Below, one piece after another: positions 23,670 to 33,300 of a stretch of DNA of 64,000 bases (positions are counted from its first letter, which is position 1; the number at the start of each line of letters is the position of its first letter). Made by a program: the position numbers and the translations under genes. The stretch covers positions 1-64,000 of IMG/VR virus record IMGVR_UViG_3300032164_000003, one strand, 5' to 3'. The notes beneath the pieces are model-generated. The model was not told where the DNA came from and searched no databases. It worked only from the letters and a program-made list of their open reading frames with translations. The DNA is from a virus.

Positions 23670-25616
23670 TTAGCCTTTCGTTCTTATATTCGATATGCCA
23701 TCTGTTAAGGATACGTTCCAGAAATGATCAAACAGGCGGGAATCAAGTTCTTGGTGGGATATGATCTTTACCGAGATCGTTCCCATACTTTTTATGATAT
23801 CTATAACGGAGTCAAACACTCTATTTATAATCTCTTCGTCAAGAGTACCAAAAACCTCGTCTAGCCACAACGACGAGACGCCCTTTTGCGATATAGAATT
23901 AGCTGTTTTCCATACGCTCAACAAAACTGATAATCCCACTTCGGTAGACTGTCCACCAGAACACAGTTCAATTGGCAAAACCTTATAGCTGTCATATACC
24001 AAAATTCCTATCTTGTCAAGAGTTCTCTTCTTGTCCGCCGTCCGTTTTTGAGAAACAAATTCAGCCCGATACACCCCATCAGAGATTTTTTCTAGTATTT
24101 CCTTCATGTGCATGTTCAAAAACTGCAAGACCAAGTCTATCTTGTACATCTTCATCTTTTTGAACACCGCCAGGGCACCAGCAAGATATTGAATGTCTAT
24201 TGTCTTCTTCGTTATCTGTTTCTTTAGCGCGGCTATTGCCCGCTCTTTCTCTTCCAGTGCATTATTAACCTTGTCGCGCAGTGCCTGTTTCTCCTGGGCT
24301 ACAGCAATCGCTGTCTGTATATCTGATCGTCTCTTTAGTAGTTGATTTAACTTGGCAGTTCCGGTACTGATAAGGCCCCTATACTTGTCTAGTTCTTTGT
24401 TCTTCTCTGCCAAACTTGGAATGGCCCCGTCAAGCTTGAACGTTTTTATGAGGTCTTCTTTAGCTTCAAGCGAGTACTTCGTGTCATTGTACTCCCTGGC
24501 TATAGTGCACGCTTTTTGTACATCGCTAAGAGAGCAACTTAGTTTCTCAAGATCTGTCTTTGCCAGATCTCGTTCTTGCTTGCATCTGACAAATGTTTTC
24601 TTGCTATGTTTTACAGGTACATTTACTGGACAATCTTTTGCAGTAATAGGACAAGTATTCTTTAGCTCTTTTGCGTTGGCAATTTTCTCGCGTAGATCGC
24701 GCAGCTTGTTTTCTGCATCTGCGTGTAGTCGAGTGAGTCTATCTAATTCCCGTTCTAGAGAGGACTGATCTGTTTGTGGCTTTTTTATTGCAGCAAGTTC
24801 TTTTTTCAAATCAGCAATCTGATTCTTGATCTTCTCAATATGATCCCGTTGCCGATCAAGTGCCGTCGCGCGTCCTATAATCTTATTTATTTCATCTGCC
24901 TTGTCACGGATCTTTTCAATTGTTTCCTCTGTGGACTTTATCGTTTGGTCAACTTTGGCAAGATCCTTAGGATCTGGTACATCGGCGGATGGTTCATCGA
25001 GCAGAGATTGCTCTAGATGTTCAAATTCTTGCTCGGACTGTTCCAGCGTTTCCGTAAACTCCTTTTTCTCATTTGTTGTGTTCTTTACGTCAGCTTCGCA
25101 TGTCTCAAGCAATGTGTCGTAGCGCTTAAGGCCAAAGATATCTACCAATGCTCTTGCCCTGTCTGCCTCATCGCCATCGACTAAAAGTTGTGTCTGTCGT
25201 TGCCCCAGGAATGCAATAGATCGGAAATCGTCTGCGGCCATCCCCAGTGTTTCCACAATGCGCTTGCGCGTGTCTGGATCTGTCTTACCGCGAAGCTTTG
25301 TGCCGTCTTCTCTACGAAAGTACAGTCCAGATCTAGGCCGCTCCCTAATTTCCCGTACCTTGTACTTTACGTCATCAACAGAGAATACAAGAGAGATGTC
25401 GTACCCTCTTTTGAGTACTTTATTAACAAGATTATTTACGGTGCTCTTTTTTCTGAGTGTCTTTCCGAAGAGAAGATAGAAGATCGCCTCAAGAATGGCT
25501 GATTTCCCAGCGCCGAGTTTCCCCTTTATCCAGGTTATTCCGGGTTCGTCTAATTTTATTACGGCTTTGTCATAACTTAACCAGCCGTCGAGTTTGAGTG
25601 TGTGTAAGTTTATCAT
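23670..25616 (-). CDS. Rad50/SbcC-like ATPase (T4 gp46 type recombination nuclease subunit)
   Basis: 648 residues. Walker A GKLGAGKSAILEAIFY (about 32-47), Q-loop near GQRQTQLLVDG, two long coiled-coil arms around a CxxxxxxC zinc-hook-like bend (CPITAKDCPV, about 318), ABC signature LCSGGQSTEVGLS and Walker B SLWLDEVFGTLDE. With the Mre11-like partner it processes DNA ends for recombination-driven replication. Its ATG overlaps the upstream partner's stop (ATGA), implying coupled translation. Confidence 0.94.
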   Translation of the reverse strand: MINLHTLKLDGWLSYDKAVIKLDEPGITWIKGKLGAGKSAILEAIFYLLFGKTLRKKSTVNNLVNKVLKRGYDISLVFSVDDVKYKVREIRERPRSGLYFRREDGTKLRGKTDPDTRKRIVETLGMAADDFRSIAFLGQRQTQLLVDGDEADRARALVDIFGLKRYDTLLETCEADVKNTTNEKKEFTETLEQSEQEFEHLEQSLLDEPSADVPDPKDLAKVDQTIKSTEETIEKIRDKADEINKIIGRATALDRQRDHIEKIKNQIADLKKELAAIKKPQTDQSSLERELDRLTRLHADAENKLRDLREKIANAKELKNTCPITAKDCPVNVPVKHSKKTFVRCKQERDLAKTDLEKLSCSLSDVQKACTIAREYNDTKYSLEAKEDLIKTFKLDGAIPSLAEKNKELDKYRGLISTGTAKLNQLLKRRSDIQTAIAVAQEKQALRDKVNNALEEKERAIAALKKQITKKTIDIQYLAGALAVFKKMKMYKIDLVLQFLNMHMKEILEKISDGVYRAEFVSQKRTADKKRTLDKIGILVYDSYKVLPIELCSGGQSTEVGLSVLLSVWKTANSISQKGVSSLWLDEVFGTLDEEIINRVFDSVIDIIKSMGTISVKIISHQELDSRLFDHFWNVSLTDGISNIRTKG

Positions 25617-26692
25617 TGAAGGTAGTTACGGCAAGTCTTTTCCAATTTTTGCCGATCCAGGCCAAAATCATCATCATCTAATATAATACTCAGTTCCTCA
25701 GAGAGATTCTTGGCCTTGGCTACCTTTTCTATAGATTTCCTTGGTGCACACTCTGGAATAGGATCATTTTCAAGAACTACTTCTAGACAATGCTCGCCCA
25801 GTTCCTTCTTTATATAAGGTTGGTTTAGTGATGACCATACGGACAAAGGCAATGTAAATTTCAGTTTTACTAGGTTCCCCGCCGGAAATGTTTTCTTTAT
25901 GAAGTCTATAACTGACCGCTCAGTATCTACGCCCTCTTTGAAAGTTACAGCAACATTTATCTTTTTTGGAAGGACAAGGCGGTGCCGCTTTATTTTGACT
26001 ATATTCTTGTCGATTGAAACAACCAGGAGCCCGTCTTCATCCACGTATGACTTTTGAACGGGTGGCCCAGGATACCAGCATTTTCTAGCTACGCGCATGC
26101 ACCTGTGTATGTCGCCTAATGCGATGTAGGATGCCCCAGTGCGTTTGAGAAGCGCTGCAATCTCCTCCTCTACTCCAGGAGGTTGTTTGGACAGATCTTT
26201 GAAATCCATTCCTGGGATCATGTCGTGCCATGCCAAAACAAGCGGACGCCCGGACGTAGCAGTTACCTCTGGATCAAGTACCCCCCATTCCCACATTACA
26301 GCGAGATCGAAGTCTTTGAACGCAAAGAATTGTCCTGGCTCAAGTACATGTATATCTACTTTTCCCGGGGCGTACGTATTGATTATGTCTTTTATTATGC
26401 GAAGATACTTCAGGGAATGGTACTTCTTATCTTTGGTTGTATAGTCATGGTTTCCAACAACGAATATGAATGTAATGTTCCGGTTAAGATACTTTGACAG
26501 TTGCCGGATAAGTTGATCCTTTATCTTTTGATCTGGATTTGGTTTGTCAAATACGTCTCCGACAACAAGAATGTACTCGCAGTTTTCTCTGACTGCTAGC
26601 TTAATTAATTTTGGTATTGTCTTTAGTTGATAAACGGGGTGCGCCCCAGGCGCACCCCGATGCCAGTCAGCTGTATGCAGGATCCGAAACAT
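25613..26692 (-). CDS. Mre11/SbcD-like nuclease (T4 gp47 type)
   Basis: 359 residues. Calcineurin-like metallophosphoesterase motifs in order: HTADWHRG, VVGDVFDKPN, VVGNHDY, LAWHDMIPGM and YIALGDIHR. It forms the nuclease half of the complex with the following Rad50-like gene; the two overlap by four bases. An acidic gene lies 19 bases upstream in the same operon. Confidence 0.93.
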   Translation of the reverse strand: MFRILHTADWHRGAPGAHPVYQLKTIPKLIKLAVRENCEYILVVGDVFDKPNPDQKIKDQLIRQLSKYLNRNITFIFVVGNHDYTTKDKKYHSLKYLRIIKDIINTYAPGKVDIHVLEPGQFFAFKDFDLAVMWEWGVLDPEVTATSGRPLVLAWHDMIPGMDFKDLSKQPPGVEEEIAALLKRTGASYIALGDIHRCMRVARKCWYPGPPVQKSYVDEDGLLVVSIDKNIVKIKRHRLVLPKKINVAVTFKEGVDTERSVIDFIKKTFPAGNLVKLKFTLPLSVWSSLNQPYIKKELGEHCLEVVLENDPIPECAPRKSIEKVAKAKNLSEELSIILDDDDFGLDRQKLEKTCRNYLQ

Positions 26693-26710
26693 TATGCGGG
26701 AACGCGGGCA

Positions 26711-27439
26711 CTACTCTTCGTCGTCGTCGTCTGTAGTTTCGAAATCGAACGGGTCCTCTTCCTCCTCATCCTTCTTTACCTTCTTGCCTGGCTTCTTAGA
26801 GGATTCTTTTGGCGGAGCTTCATCCTCTTCCTCTTCCTCTTCCTCATCGTCGTCTTTCTTGGCTGGCTTCTTTACGACCTTCTTGGCTGGCTTCTTTACT
26901 TCTTCCTCTTCTTCAGCCTCTTCTTCAGCCTCTTCTTCAGCCTCTTCCTCTTCCGTGTCTTCCTCTTCTTCCTTGGCCGGCTTTTTGGCTACCTTGTGCT
27001 TCGGCTTCTCTTCCTCGTCGTCCTCTTCCTCTTCCGAATCATCAGCCGGTGCAGCTGCGCCCTTGAGTTGGCTTATCCGAACAATCTTGGACCATGTACG
27101 GCCTTCCTTGTCTTCCTCGTCCTCCAGCTTGATCATTACAACTGCTTTCAAGCACTTTTCCAGGTCAATCTCTTCCTTCGTTACATCCAAGCCGCAGGCG
27201 CGCGCCCACTTGTATAGCTTAGATAGCTCGGAGAACTTAGCAGAGGTTAATCCTGTAACCCTTACCTTGCCCTCTAGGGGCTTGTCTTCGTTGGTGGCAT
27301 TCTTTACCAGGAAGGTCCACTGATAGAAGGTGCCATCATCGAACTTACCGCCGGATTTCTCCTCAATGTTTGCTACCACAGCCTTGTACTTTCCTTCATC
27401 CACGTGCACGTTCTGCGTCTTCTTGATCTTCATTGCCAT
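26711..27439 (-). CDS. ssDNA-binding-like protein with acidic/lysine-rich tail, 242 aa
   Basis: The first about 130 residues form a compact beta-rich domain (YKAVVANIEEKSGGKFDDGTF, then VKNATNEDKPLEGKVRV) like phage DUF669/OB-type single-strand-binding proteins. The rest is a low-complexity tail that alternates Glu/Asp runs with KKPAKK blocks and ends DPFDFETTDDDDEE, an acidic tip typical of phage SSBs that recruits partners. AGGAG lies nine bases before ATG 27439. Located between RecA and the Mre11/Rad50 pair, which fits an SSB. Confidence 0.75.
   Translation of the reverse strand: MAMKIKKTQNVHVDEGKYKAVVANIEEKSGGKFDDGTFYQWTFLVKNATNEDKPLEGKVRVTGLTSAKFSELSKLYKWARACGLDVTKEEIDLEKCLKAVVMIKLEDEEDKEGRTWSKIVRISQLKGAAAPADDSEEEEDDEEEKPKHKVAKKPAKEEEEDTEEEEAEEEAEEEAEEEEEVKKPAKKVVKKPAKKDDDEEEEEEEDEAPPKESSKKPGKKVKKDEEEEDPFDFETTDDDDEE
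26909..26944 (-). repeat. three 12-bp tandem repeats in the acidic tail gene
   Basis: Three perfect copies of TTCTTCAGCCTC on the plus strand, coding the EEAE runs of the tail. Slippage at this site could change tail length. Confidence 0.8.
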
Positions 27440-27451
27440 GTTACTGTTCTC

Positions 27452-28033
27452 CTATCTGTGGGTTACTTGTTCAAGAGACAATGCTTTTACTTGTTTACCT
27501 AGCGTAGTCAGTACCGATGTCAAATCCTTTTTCTTGGTTTCTATCATAAGCATGAAGCTCTGCGATTCGTCCAACTTGTCTTGGAATTTTCTTAGTGTCC
27601 GTCTCTCCTTCCCAACTGCATTCTTTACTGCCGCAGTTGCTTTCATGTTCGTCATTTCTGCAATATCTTCCCTTCCCAGCAATCTGTATTCTTTGTCCTC
27701 TATGTAGCCATCCATAAGATTTACTAGCCGCTTCCATCTGGAATGATTGTCTATCGCGTTTACCTCTATAGCGGTAACCCGTGATGACCATGATTGCGCA
27801 ATTGCATAAAGCTTGTTTATTGACGATAGATCCTTGAAATCTGGGCTGTGCGGAAGCTCTACAAGATATCCCTGTATCTCGTCTTTCTCGGACCGGTAAT
27901 TTGGGCATGCTGACTTAGCAATCTTATACTCTTCCTTGATCAAGGATACCTTGTCCTTTTCGTTCATGTCCTCTGGATCGTCGCTAAGAGTGGCATCCAT
28001 GGGCTTTTTCTTTACAACCATTTTACTACTCAT
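27452..28033 (-). CDS. hypothetical helical protein in the recombination operon, 193 aa
   Basis: Soluble, charged and largely alpha-helical, with no motif I recognise. It overlaps the preceding 97-residue gene by eight bases (ATGAGTAG) and precedes the SSB-like gene. Co-location with recA, SSB-like and Mre11/Rad50 genes suggests a replication or recombination accessory role. Confidence 0.68.
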   Translation of the reverse strand: MSSKMVVKKKPMDATLSDDPEDMNEKDKVSLIKEEYKIAKSACPNYRSEKDEIQGYLVELPHSPDFKDLSSINKLYAIAQSWSSRVTAIEVNAIDNHSRWKRLVNLMDGYIEDKEYRLLGREDIAEMTNMKATAAVKNAVGKERRTLRKFQDKLDESQSFMLMIETKKKDLTSVLTTLGKQVKALSLEQVTHR

Positions 28034-28319
28034 CTAGCACCTTCTCTGCATCTCGCTCATTTTGCTGGCTTTGTACGGCATGTTTTATTCCTAAAAGTAT
28101 TTCCTTAATAACCGCATCAAGTTTTATTGCCCGTCGAATGTCTGTTTGCGTGGCAAGATACGCAGCCTTCGCTAAATTCTTATCGATCAGATCTGCATCC
28201 TCTTTCTTTATAGCGCCGTCTGTATCTTCTGCATATTGTGTTCCGAAACTTACCGAGGCTATATCACCGTTTGGAAACTTATGAGAAAAGGTTGCATCGA
28301 AATGTTTCTCAATCTTCAC
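28026..28319 (-). CDS. small hypothetical protein after RecA, 97 aa
   Basis: Begins at GTG 28319 inside the 3' end of recA (11-base overlap) with AAAGGG upstream. Two helices rich in Lys/Asp follow a short beta part (FSHKFPNGDIASVSFGTQY). No family recognised; tightly coupled to recA. Confidence 0.68.
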   Translation of the reverse strand: MKIEKHFDATFSHKFPNGDIASVSFGTQYAEDTDGAIKKEDADLIDKNLAKAAYLATQTDIRRAIKLDAVIKEILLGIKHAVQSQQNERDAEKVLDE

Positions 28320-30375
28320 TGGTTGCCCTTTCTATCTTTATATCGGCAATGATAGACTCGTAGGTGTCTCGGTTTTCTTTCAGCACTGTTATAGCCCCAA
28401 CCTTGCCCTTACCTAGCAAGTCACCCTTGTAATAATACTTCGTTCCTCGGAGTTCTACGATATCTTTTTCTTCGGCCATAGCAAGTAGTTCTGCTTCTTT
28501 ACTAAAGCCGCTGCCAAATATAAGGTCTGTTTGGATCACCTTGAATGGGGGAGCAAGTTTATTCTTTACGATCTTTACCTGAACGCGGTTTCCCACAATC
28601 TTTTCCTTTAGTTTCAGGCTTCCTATACGCCGAATGTCCACGCGAACACTGGCGTAGAACTTTAGCGCGTTGCCGCCGGATGTCGTTTCTGGATTGCCAA
28701 ACATTACTCCAATTTTGTGCCGTACTTGATTAATAAAGATGGCCAGCGTCCCAGTCCGCGCGACAGGTGTACTTATTTTACGCATGCCTTGGCCCATCAA
28801 CCTGGCCTGTGCGCCCATCTGGGCATCACCCATGTTTCCGTCAATCTCAGACTGTGGAGTGAGCGCGGACACAGAGTCAATGACCGCGACGTCGAACTTA
28901 CCAGAAGAAACAGCCATCTCAAAGATTTCTAGGGCCTGTTCCCCAGAGTCCGGCTGACTGATAACAAGCTTTGCCGGGTCTACCCCAATCTTCATGGCAA
29001 GATTCATATCTAATGCATGTTCTGCATCGATAAAGATAGCTTGTCCACCTGCTCTCTGCGCCTCCGCGATGCAATGGAGAGCTAGCGTAGTATTATGTGT
29101 GACTATAAAATCGTCTGTAATGTAAAGGTGGTCAGGATCGTCTATTAATATGCAGCTGGCTTCTTTTTTTCCAACTGGAATTATGTCTGTTATCCACCTA
29201 TTTAAGTAGTCACACTTTGCAGTACTTCTGTTATTAAGAAGTACATTTTTCTTCCTGGACAAGCGGAAGGGCATTAGATTATGGGGAAGCATGATTATAA
29301 TACGATACGCTCGCTTACCCGAAACACACGCCCCGGCTTTTATGTAATGTGTTTTCTTTGTGGCTACATTTACTTTACCGCCTAAACTGCGTACGATATG
29401 TGTTACACCATCTTTTAACCATGGGCTGGTAGTAATGTACTCTAGCGATTGATGCGCCTTGCAAATGTGCCCATCAGTGTCAAGGAGCCCCTGTAATACT
29501 GCAAGGCGATCTTCTACTGAGGAGTACAAATAACAATCTGGTATAAACTTAACTGGGGATGTATGATTGTGTAAGTTTAATTCCTCTAGTATATTTCTTA
29601 GTGGTGCCTTTTCGTGCGATCTTGTTTTTTTTGATATACTGTAATCATACTTAGACACCTGGGTTACTTTTTGATTAGTGCTCATTGCATAATCTACTAT
29701 GGCGTCCACAATTTCTGCATCTGTGGTGCTCATTCTGATTGTAGCATTTCTAAAACAACCATCACCAAGTAGCAAGCCAAGTATATATGGATCTAATGGC
29801 AACTCCTTTTTCGGAAAATTTATAGGTGACACCATTGGAATATAGTATTTAAATCTGTCGGTTAACTTAAAATCGATCATTAGTTCGGTAAGCGGTAGAA
29901 CGCGCCACAAATCATTTTCTTTATCATCCCAAGTTTGAACGGCCCACAGGTGATCTCTACAGCATTCTGTGCTGCTTCCATCAGAGAAAACAACTTTGAA
30001 AATTTCTTTTTCTCCCTGCGGAAATACACCAAGTACTACTGATGGCTTTCCGCTAGAAGAAAATACGATGCTTCCTGGAAACAGGTCCCTTATAGTTTTC
30101 CACCCACGCGGAGTTAGCACCTTGGAATCTAGCGGTTGCGCTTTTCCACCCCCCTCAGGTCCGTATATTTCTACGATCCTGCCTCGCGGGAACCCGCCGA
30201 TTCCTAGGGCCTCGTCAACCCAAAACGAACCGGTAGATATTACATCCACTCTCTCTGTGGACATATCATCCATTTTACGAACGCATGCTTTACCATGCTT
30301 CTTTTGAATCTCGTACAGGATTTCATCGATGGACTTATCTGTGAGATCTGCCTTTGGTACTCTCTTTTTTGCCAC
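28309..30375 (-). CDS. recA: RecA recombinase interrupted by an intein
   Basis: 688 codons, 338 residues after splicing (a normal RecA core without a long C-tail). RecA forms filaments on ssDNA and carries out strand exchange. Walker A is GPEGGGK/TT, split by the intein at 79-428. After it come AIFIDAEHALD, VAVIDSVSALTP (Walker B), GQGMRK and ATP-sensing IFINQVRHKIGVMFGNPETTSGGNALKF. The start is GTG 30375 (MAKKRVPKADL) since AAGGAG lies six bases upstream and longer versions run into the polymerase gene. It follows the polymerase by 13 bases. Confidence 0.95.
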   Translation of the reverse strand: MAKKRVPKADLTDKSIDEILYEIQKKHGKACVRKMDDMSTERVDVISTGSFWVDEALGIGGFPRGRIVEIYGPEGGGKAQPLDSKVLTPRGWKTIRDLFPGSIVFSSSGKPSVVLGVFPQGEKEIFKVVFSDGSSTECCRDHLWAVQTWDDKENDLWRVLPLTELMIDFKLTDRFKYYIPMVSPINFPKKELPLDPYILGLLLGDGCFRNATIRMSTTDAEIVDAIVDYAMSTNQKVTQVSKYDYSISKKTRSHEKAPLRNILEELNLHNHTSPVKFIPDCYLYSSVEDRLAVLQGLLDTDGHICKAHQSLEYITTSPWLKDGVTHIVRSLGGKVNVATKKTHYIKAGACVSGKRAYRIIIMLPHNLMPFRLSRKKNVLLNNRSTAKCDYLNRWITDIIPVGKKEASCILIDDPDHLYITDDFIVTHNTTLALHCIAEAQRAGGQAIFIDAEHALDMNLAMKIGVDPAKLVISQPDSGEQALEIFEMAVSSGKFDVAVIDSVSALTPQSEIDGNMGDAQMGAQARLMGQGMRKISTPVARTGTLAIFINQVRHKIGVMFGNPETTSGGNALKFYASVRVDIRRIGSLKLKEKIVGNRVQVKIVKNKLAPPFKVIQTDLIFGSGFSKEAELLAMAEEKDIVELRGTKYYYKGDLLGKGKVGAITVLKENRDTYESIIADIKIERATSED
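29092..30141 (-). mobile_element. LAGLIDADG intein in the RecA Walker A motif, begins with Ala
   Basis: 350 residues from AQPLDSKVLTPRGW to DDFIVTHN, followed by Thr+1. The first residue is Ala instead of Cys/Ser, so the usual first acyl shift is impossible. Such Ala1 inteins (KlbA type, class 2) start with direct attack by the +1 residue, here Thr. Endonuclease motifs YILGLLLGDGCF and LQGLLDTDGHI are present. Insertion at the ATP-binding lysine makes RecA inactive until splicing. Confidence 0.93.
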
Positions 30376-30388
30376 GGTGCGCTCCTTT

Positions 30389-33300
30389 TTATAATTCAAC
30401 GACTTCCAAAGTTCCCAGTGTGGTTCCAATCTCGAAGTCCAGTTTCATCTTGCACAAAAACCCAGGAAAAGCAGTCGCGACAACTTTATTCATAACATTG
30501 ATCAAAGATTCTTCCTGTCCCTTTTTTACTTGAATCACATTAGCGTCGTGAATGGTTGTCATAGGATAACAAGTTATACCTTCTTTCTTTGCTAACCGAA
30601 GGGTCATTACCATGTAGTGATTATTCATATCAGAGGCGAGCCCTTGGATTGGACTATTCCGAGCTTGGCGCTCTGCTTCTGCCTGCACCATCTTGTCATA
30701 ACTGTCGATCTCTGGTAGCCTTCTAATACGACCCATCCATGTTTTAACTGTCTTGTATTCATGCGCCTGCTGCACTTGCTTATCCAACCAAATTGAGGCG
30801 TCAGGATACTTTTGGAAGAATAGATCGCGCACTGCTTCTGCCTCGTCCTCAGTTATCCCGTATTGTTTAGCAATGGCCTTTACACCACGCCCATACATTA
30901 ATCCAAACACGCAATCGAGTGTATAAAAACCATTGGCTACCATAACCTTATCACCTGTTGTAACAAAGTCGTACACAGGCAATTTACCAATATGTTTTAT
31001 CGCAGTTATTTTAACAGAATAAATATTATTTTTTACCAATGTGTCTATTGTACTGTTAATCCCAAAACAATACTTCCTTAGAAAAGAATGTGTTAATTTC
31101 TTTCTGATTTTAATTCCATACCGTACATCACAATTAGTATGGTGTGTCCGATAAAATTGGTTAACATTATGCAAAAACTTCCTTCCACGATTCTGTCTAG
31201 GGTATGCCCATCCTTTTGGTACATGCACACCAACCGTGTCCACCAACAGTGCCAATTCGTCAGTATTGGTGATTTGTATATTGTAAAATACGCGTCCATG
31301 GTTTGGGTGTTCAATAGCTATTTTGGGATATATGCCAAACCCACGTAACAATAAACACAGGGCGTCACATGTGTCTCGGCAAACAGTTCCAGCGCATGCC
31401 CTGTCCCATTTAAACGTGCCGTCCCCCAAAAAGTATCCTTGTAAAAAGGCTTTTTGAACATCCGTTGGAGACATAATAATCTTGTCTGGAAATGTTTTAA
31501 ATCCTTTCTTATTTCCTGGAGTCATTCCAAGGTACTTCAAAAATTCAACAAACTCTAAGGAGGTTACAGCCCAAGTAACAAGGCCATTACGTTTGTCAAT
31601 ATATCGCTTAACTCTGGCACCAAATATTTTTTTGCTCAAAACATCAATCATGTTCACAAATTTGCCCTTTTGACACCACCGTACATAAACATGTCTAGTC
31701 CTGGTATTTATAGAGCCCTCTGCCAAAATAAAACCCAACAGGTACCCTAATTCCGGAGTTAGTACCCAGCGCCTAAAGATAGGCTTGAAAGATGTTCTTC
31801 TGTCGCCTACAAAACTCCAAGTAATGTACTTCTTTTGTTTGTTCCGTGGTGTGCAAGATAATATGTAGTCCCCATTGGATAGTTCAGATAATTTCTTAGT
31901 GATCACATTACCATGTACATCGATTACATAAAATGGGTGATTGGCTGTACATTTTATGCTGCCACATTCAGTGTCCACCAAATAAACATTGTCTAGTTTA
32001 GTAACTGTTTTCAGAACAGTTTGGCGACGATTAAGATGATCTAAAACAATATCGCCCTTGTTAATACTGTTTATCTGTCTTAGACCGACACTTGTAGGTA
32101 TCCAGGTATCCCCCGAAACACAATTTTTCGCGGCGGTGCGTTGTTCCTTTGTGACAGCATCCTCCGTTGTGCCAAATATCTCTGCAGCAATCTTGCGATG
32201 GATGTCCAAGCCTGCTTCAATATCTGCGATCATCTGTGCATCTTCAGAATAGTGCGCCCAGCACCGGAACTCTGCTTGGGCAAGGTCTGACTTTACTATG
32301 GTCATCCCCGGATCTGCCAAGAAGCATTCTTTCAAATCAGCTGCGTTTCTAGGGATGTTTTGGAAGTTGGGGTTTTGACTAGCGATACGACCAGTTACAG
32401 TGCGGTGCTGCATATACCCGGGGTGCACGCGTCCATCAAACTTTGACTTACTGTAAATAGACTTAATGTAAGTTGAAAGGAACTTGGTCAATTGCCGGTA
32501 TTCTATAATCTGCTTTGCCAGATTTACATTATCTTCGCTAGCAAGGAGCTTTAATGTTTCTTCGTTAGTGCTATAGTCCCCTTTTCCAGTTTTATTTTCT
32601 GTTTCAAGCCCCATCATGTCAAAGAATATCTCTCGTAATTGCTTAGTAGACCCCGGGTTGAAGACCCAGTCATCTTCTTTTATTCTAATCTTAGTGTAAT
32701 CTGAAGCACAGGGAAAGCGCCCGCGCAATGTTTTAGATTGTTCCCACTTCGCCTCTAACATCTTGGAGGCGCGCATGTAGCGGATCTTCTGGTATTTACC
32801 TACTTCTTTATTCTCCATTATCGCAGCTAGGGCATTCCGAACCTTTGCAGTATATTTTTTACCAAGCTTCTTTAGCTTTTTGCGATCAACGAGTATGCCG
32901 TGATACTCCATCTTTAGCAGAACCCATAATGTAGGGATCGTGTATGTGTTATAGAAATCTAGAAGGTTTTGCCGGAGCAATTCTTTTCTGAATTTTATAA
33001 ACAAGCGGAACGTTGCGTCTCCGTCGCACTGGGCGTACGAGGAAAGTATAGAATAAGGAATGCGACTATATGTATAGTCATCCTTATTTATTTTATTCTT
33101 CTTCATGTCCTCTTTTTTGAAGTCTTCTAAATCTACCCAATACTCTCCCATGTCTAGATAGCGTAGAGTTAGCGTATCCAGTGACTTGTCTCGAAGATTT
33201 TCATTGAGTAAAGCAATCGCAGGTAGACAGTCAAAGATCGGATTCTTTACTCTTATCCCATTCGCGAGCAAAACCTGTATATCAAACTTAAGGTTATGTC

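Noticed and set aside
26694-27323. Long plus-strand serine-rich frames opposite the acidic-tail gene
   Set aside because: They are the antisense of Glu/Lys repeats, which always reads as Ser/Leu runs; no start signals.
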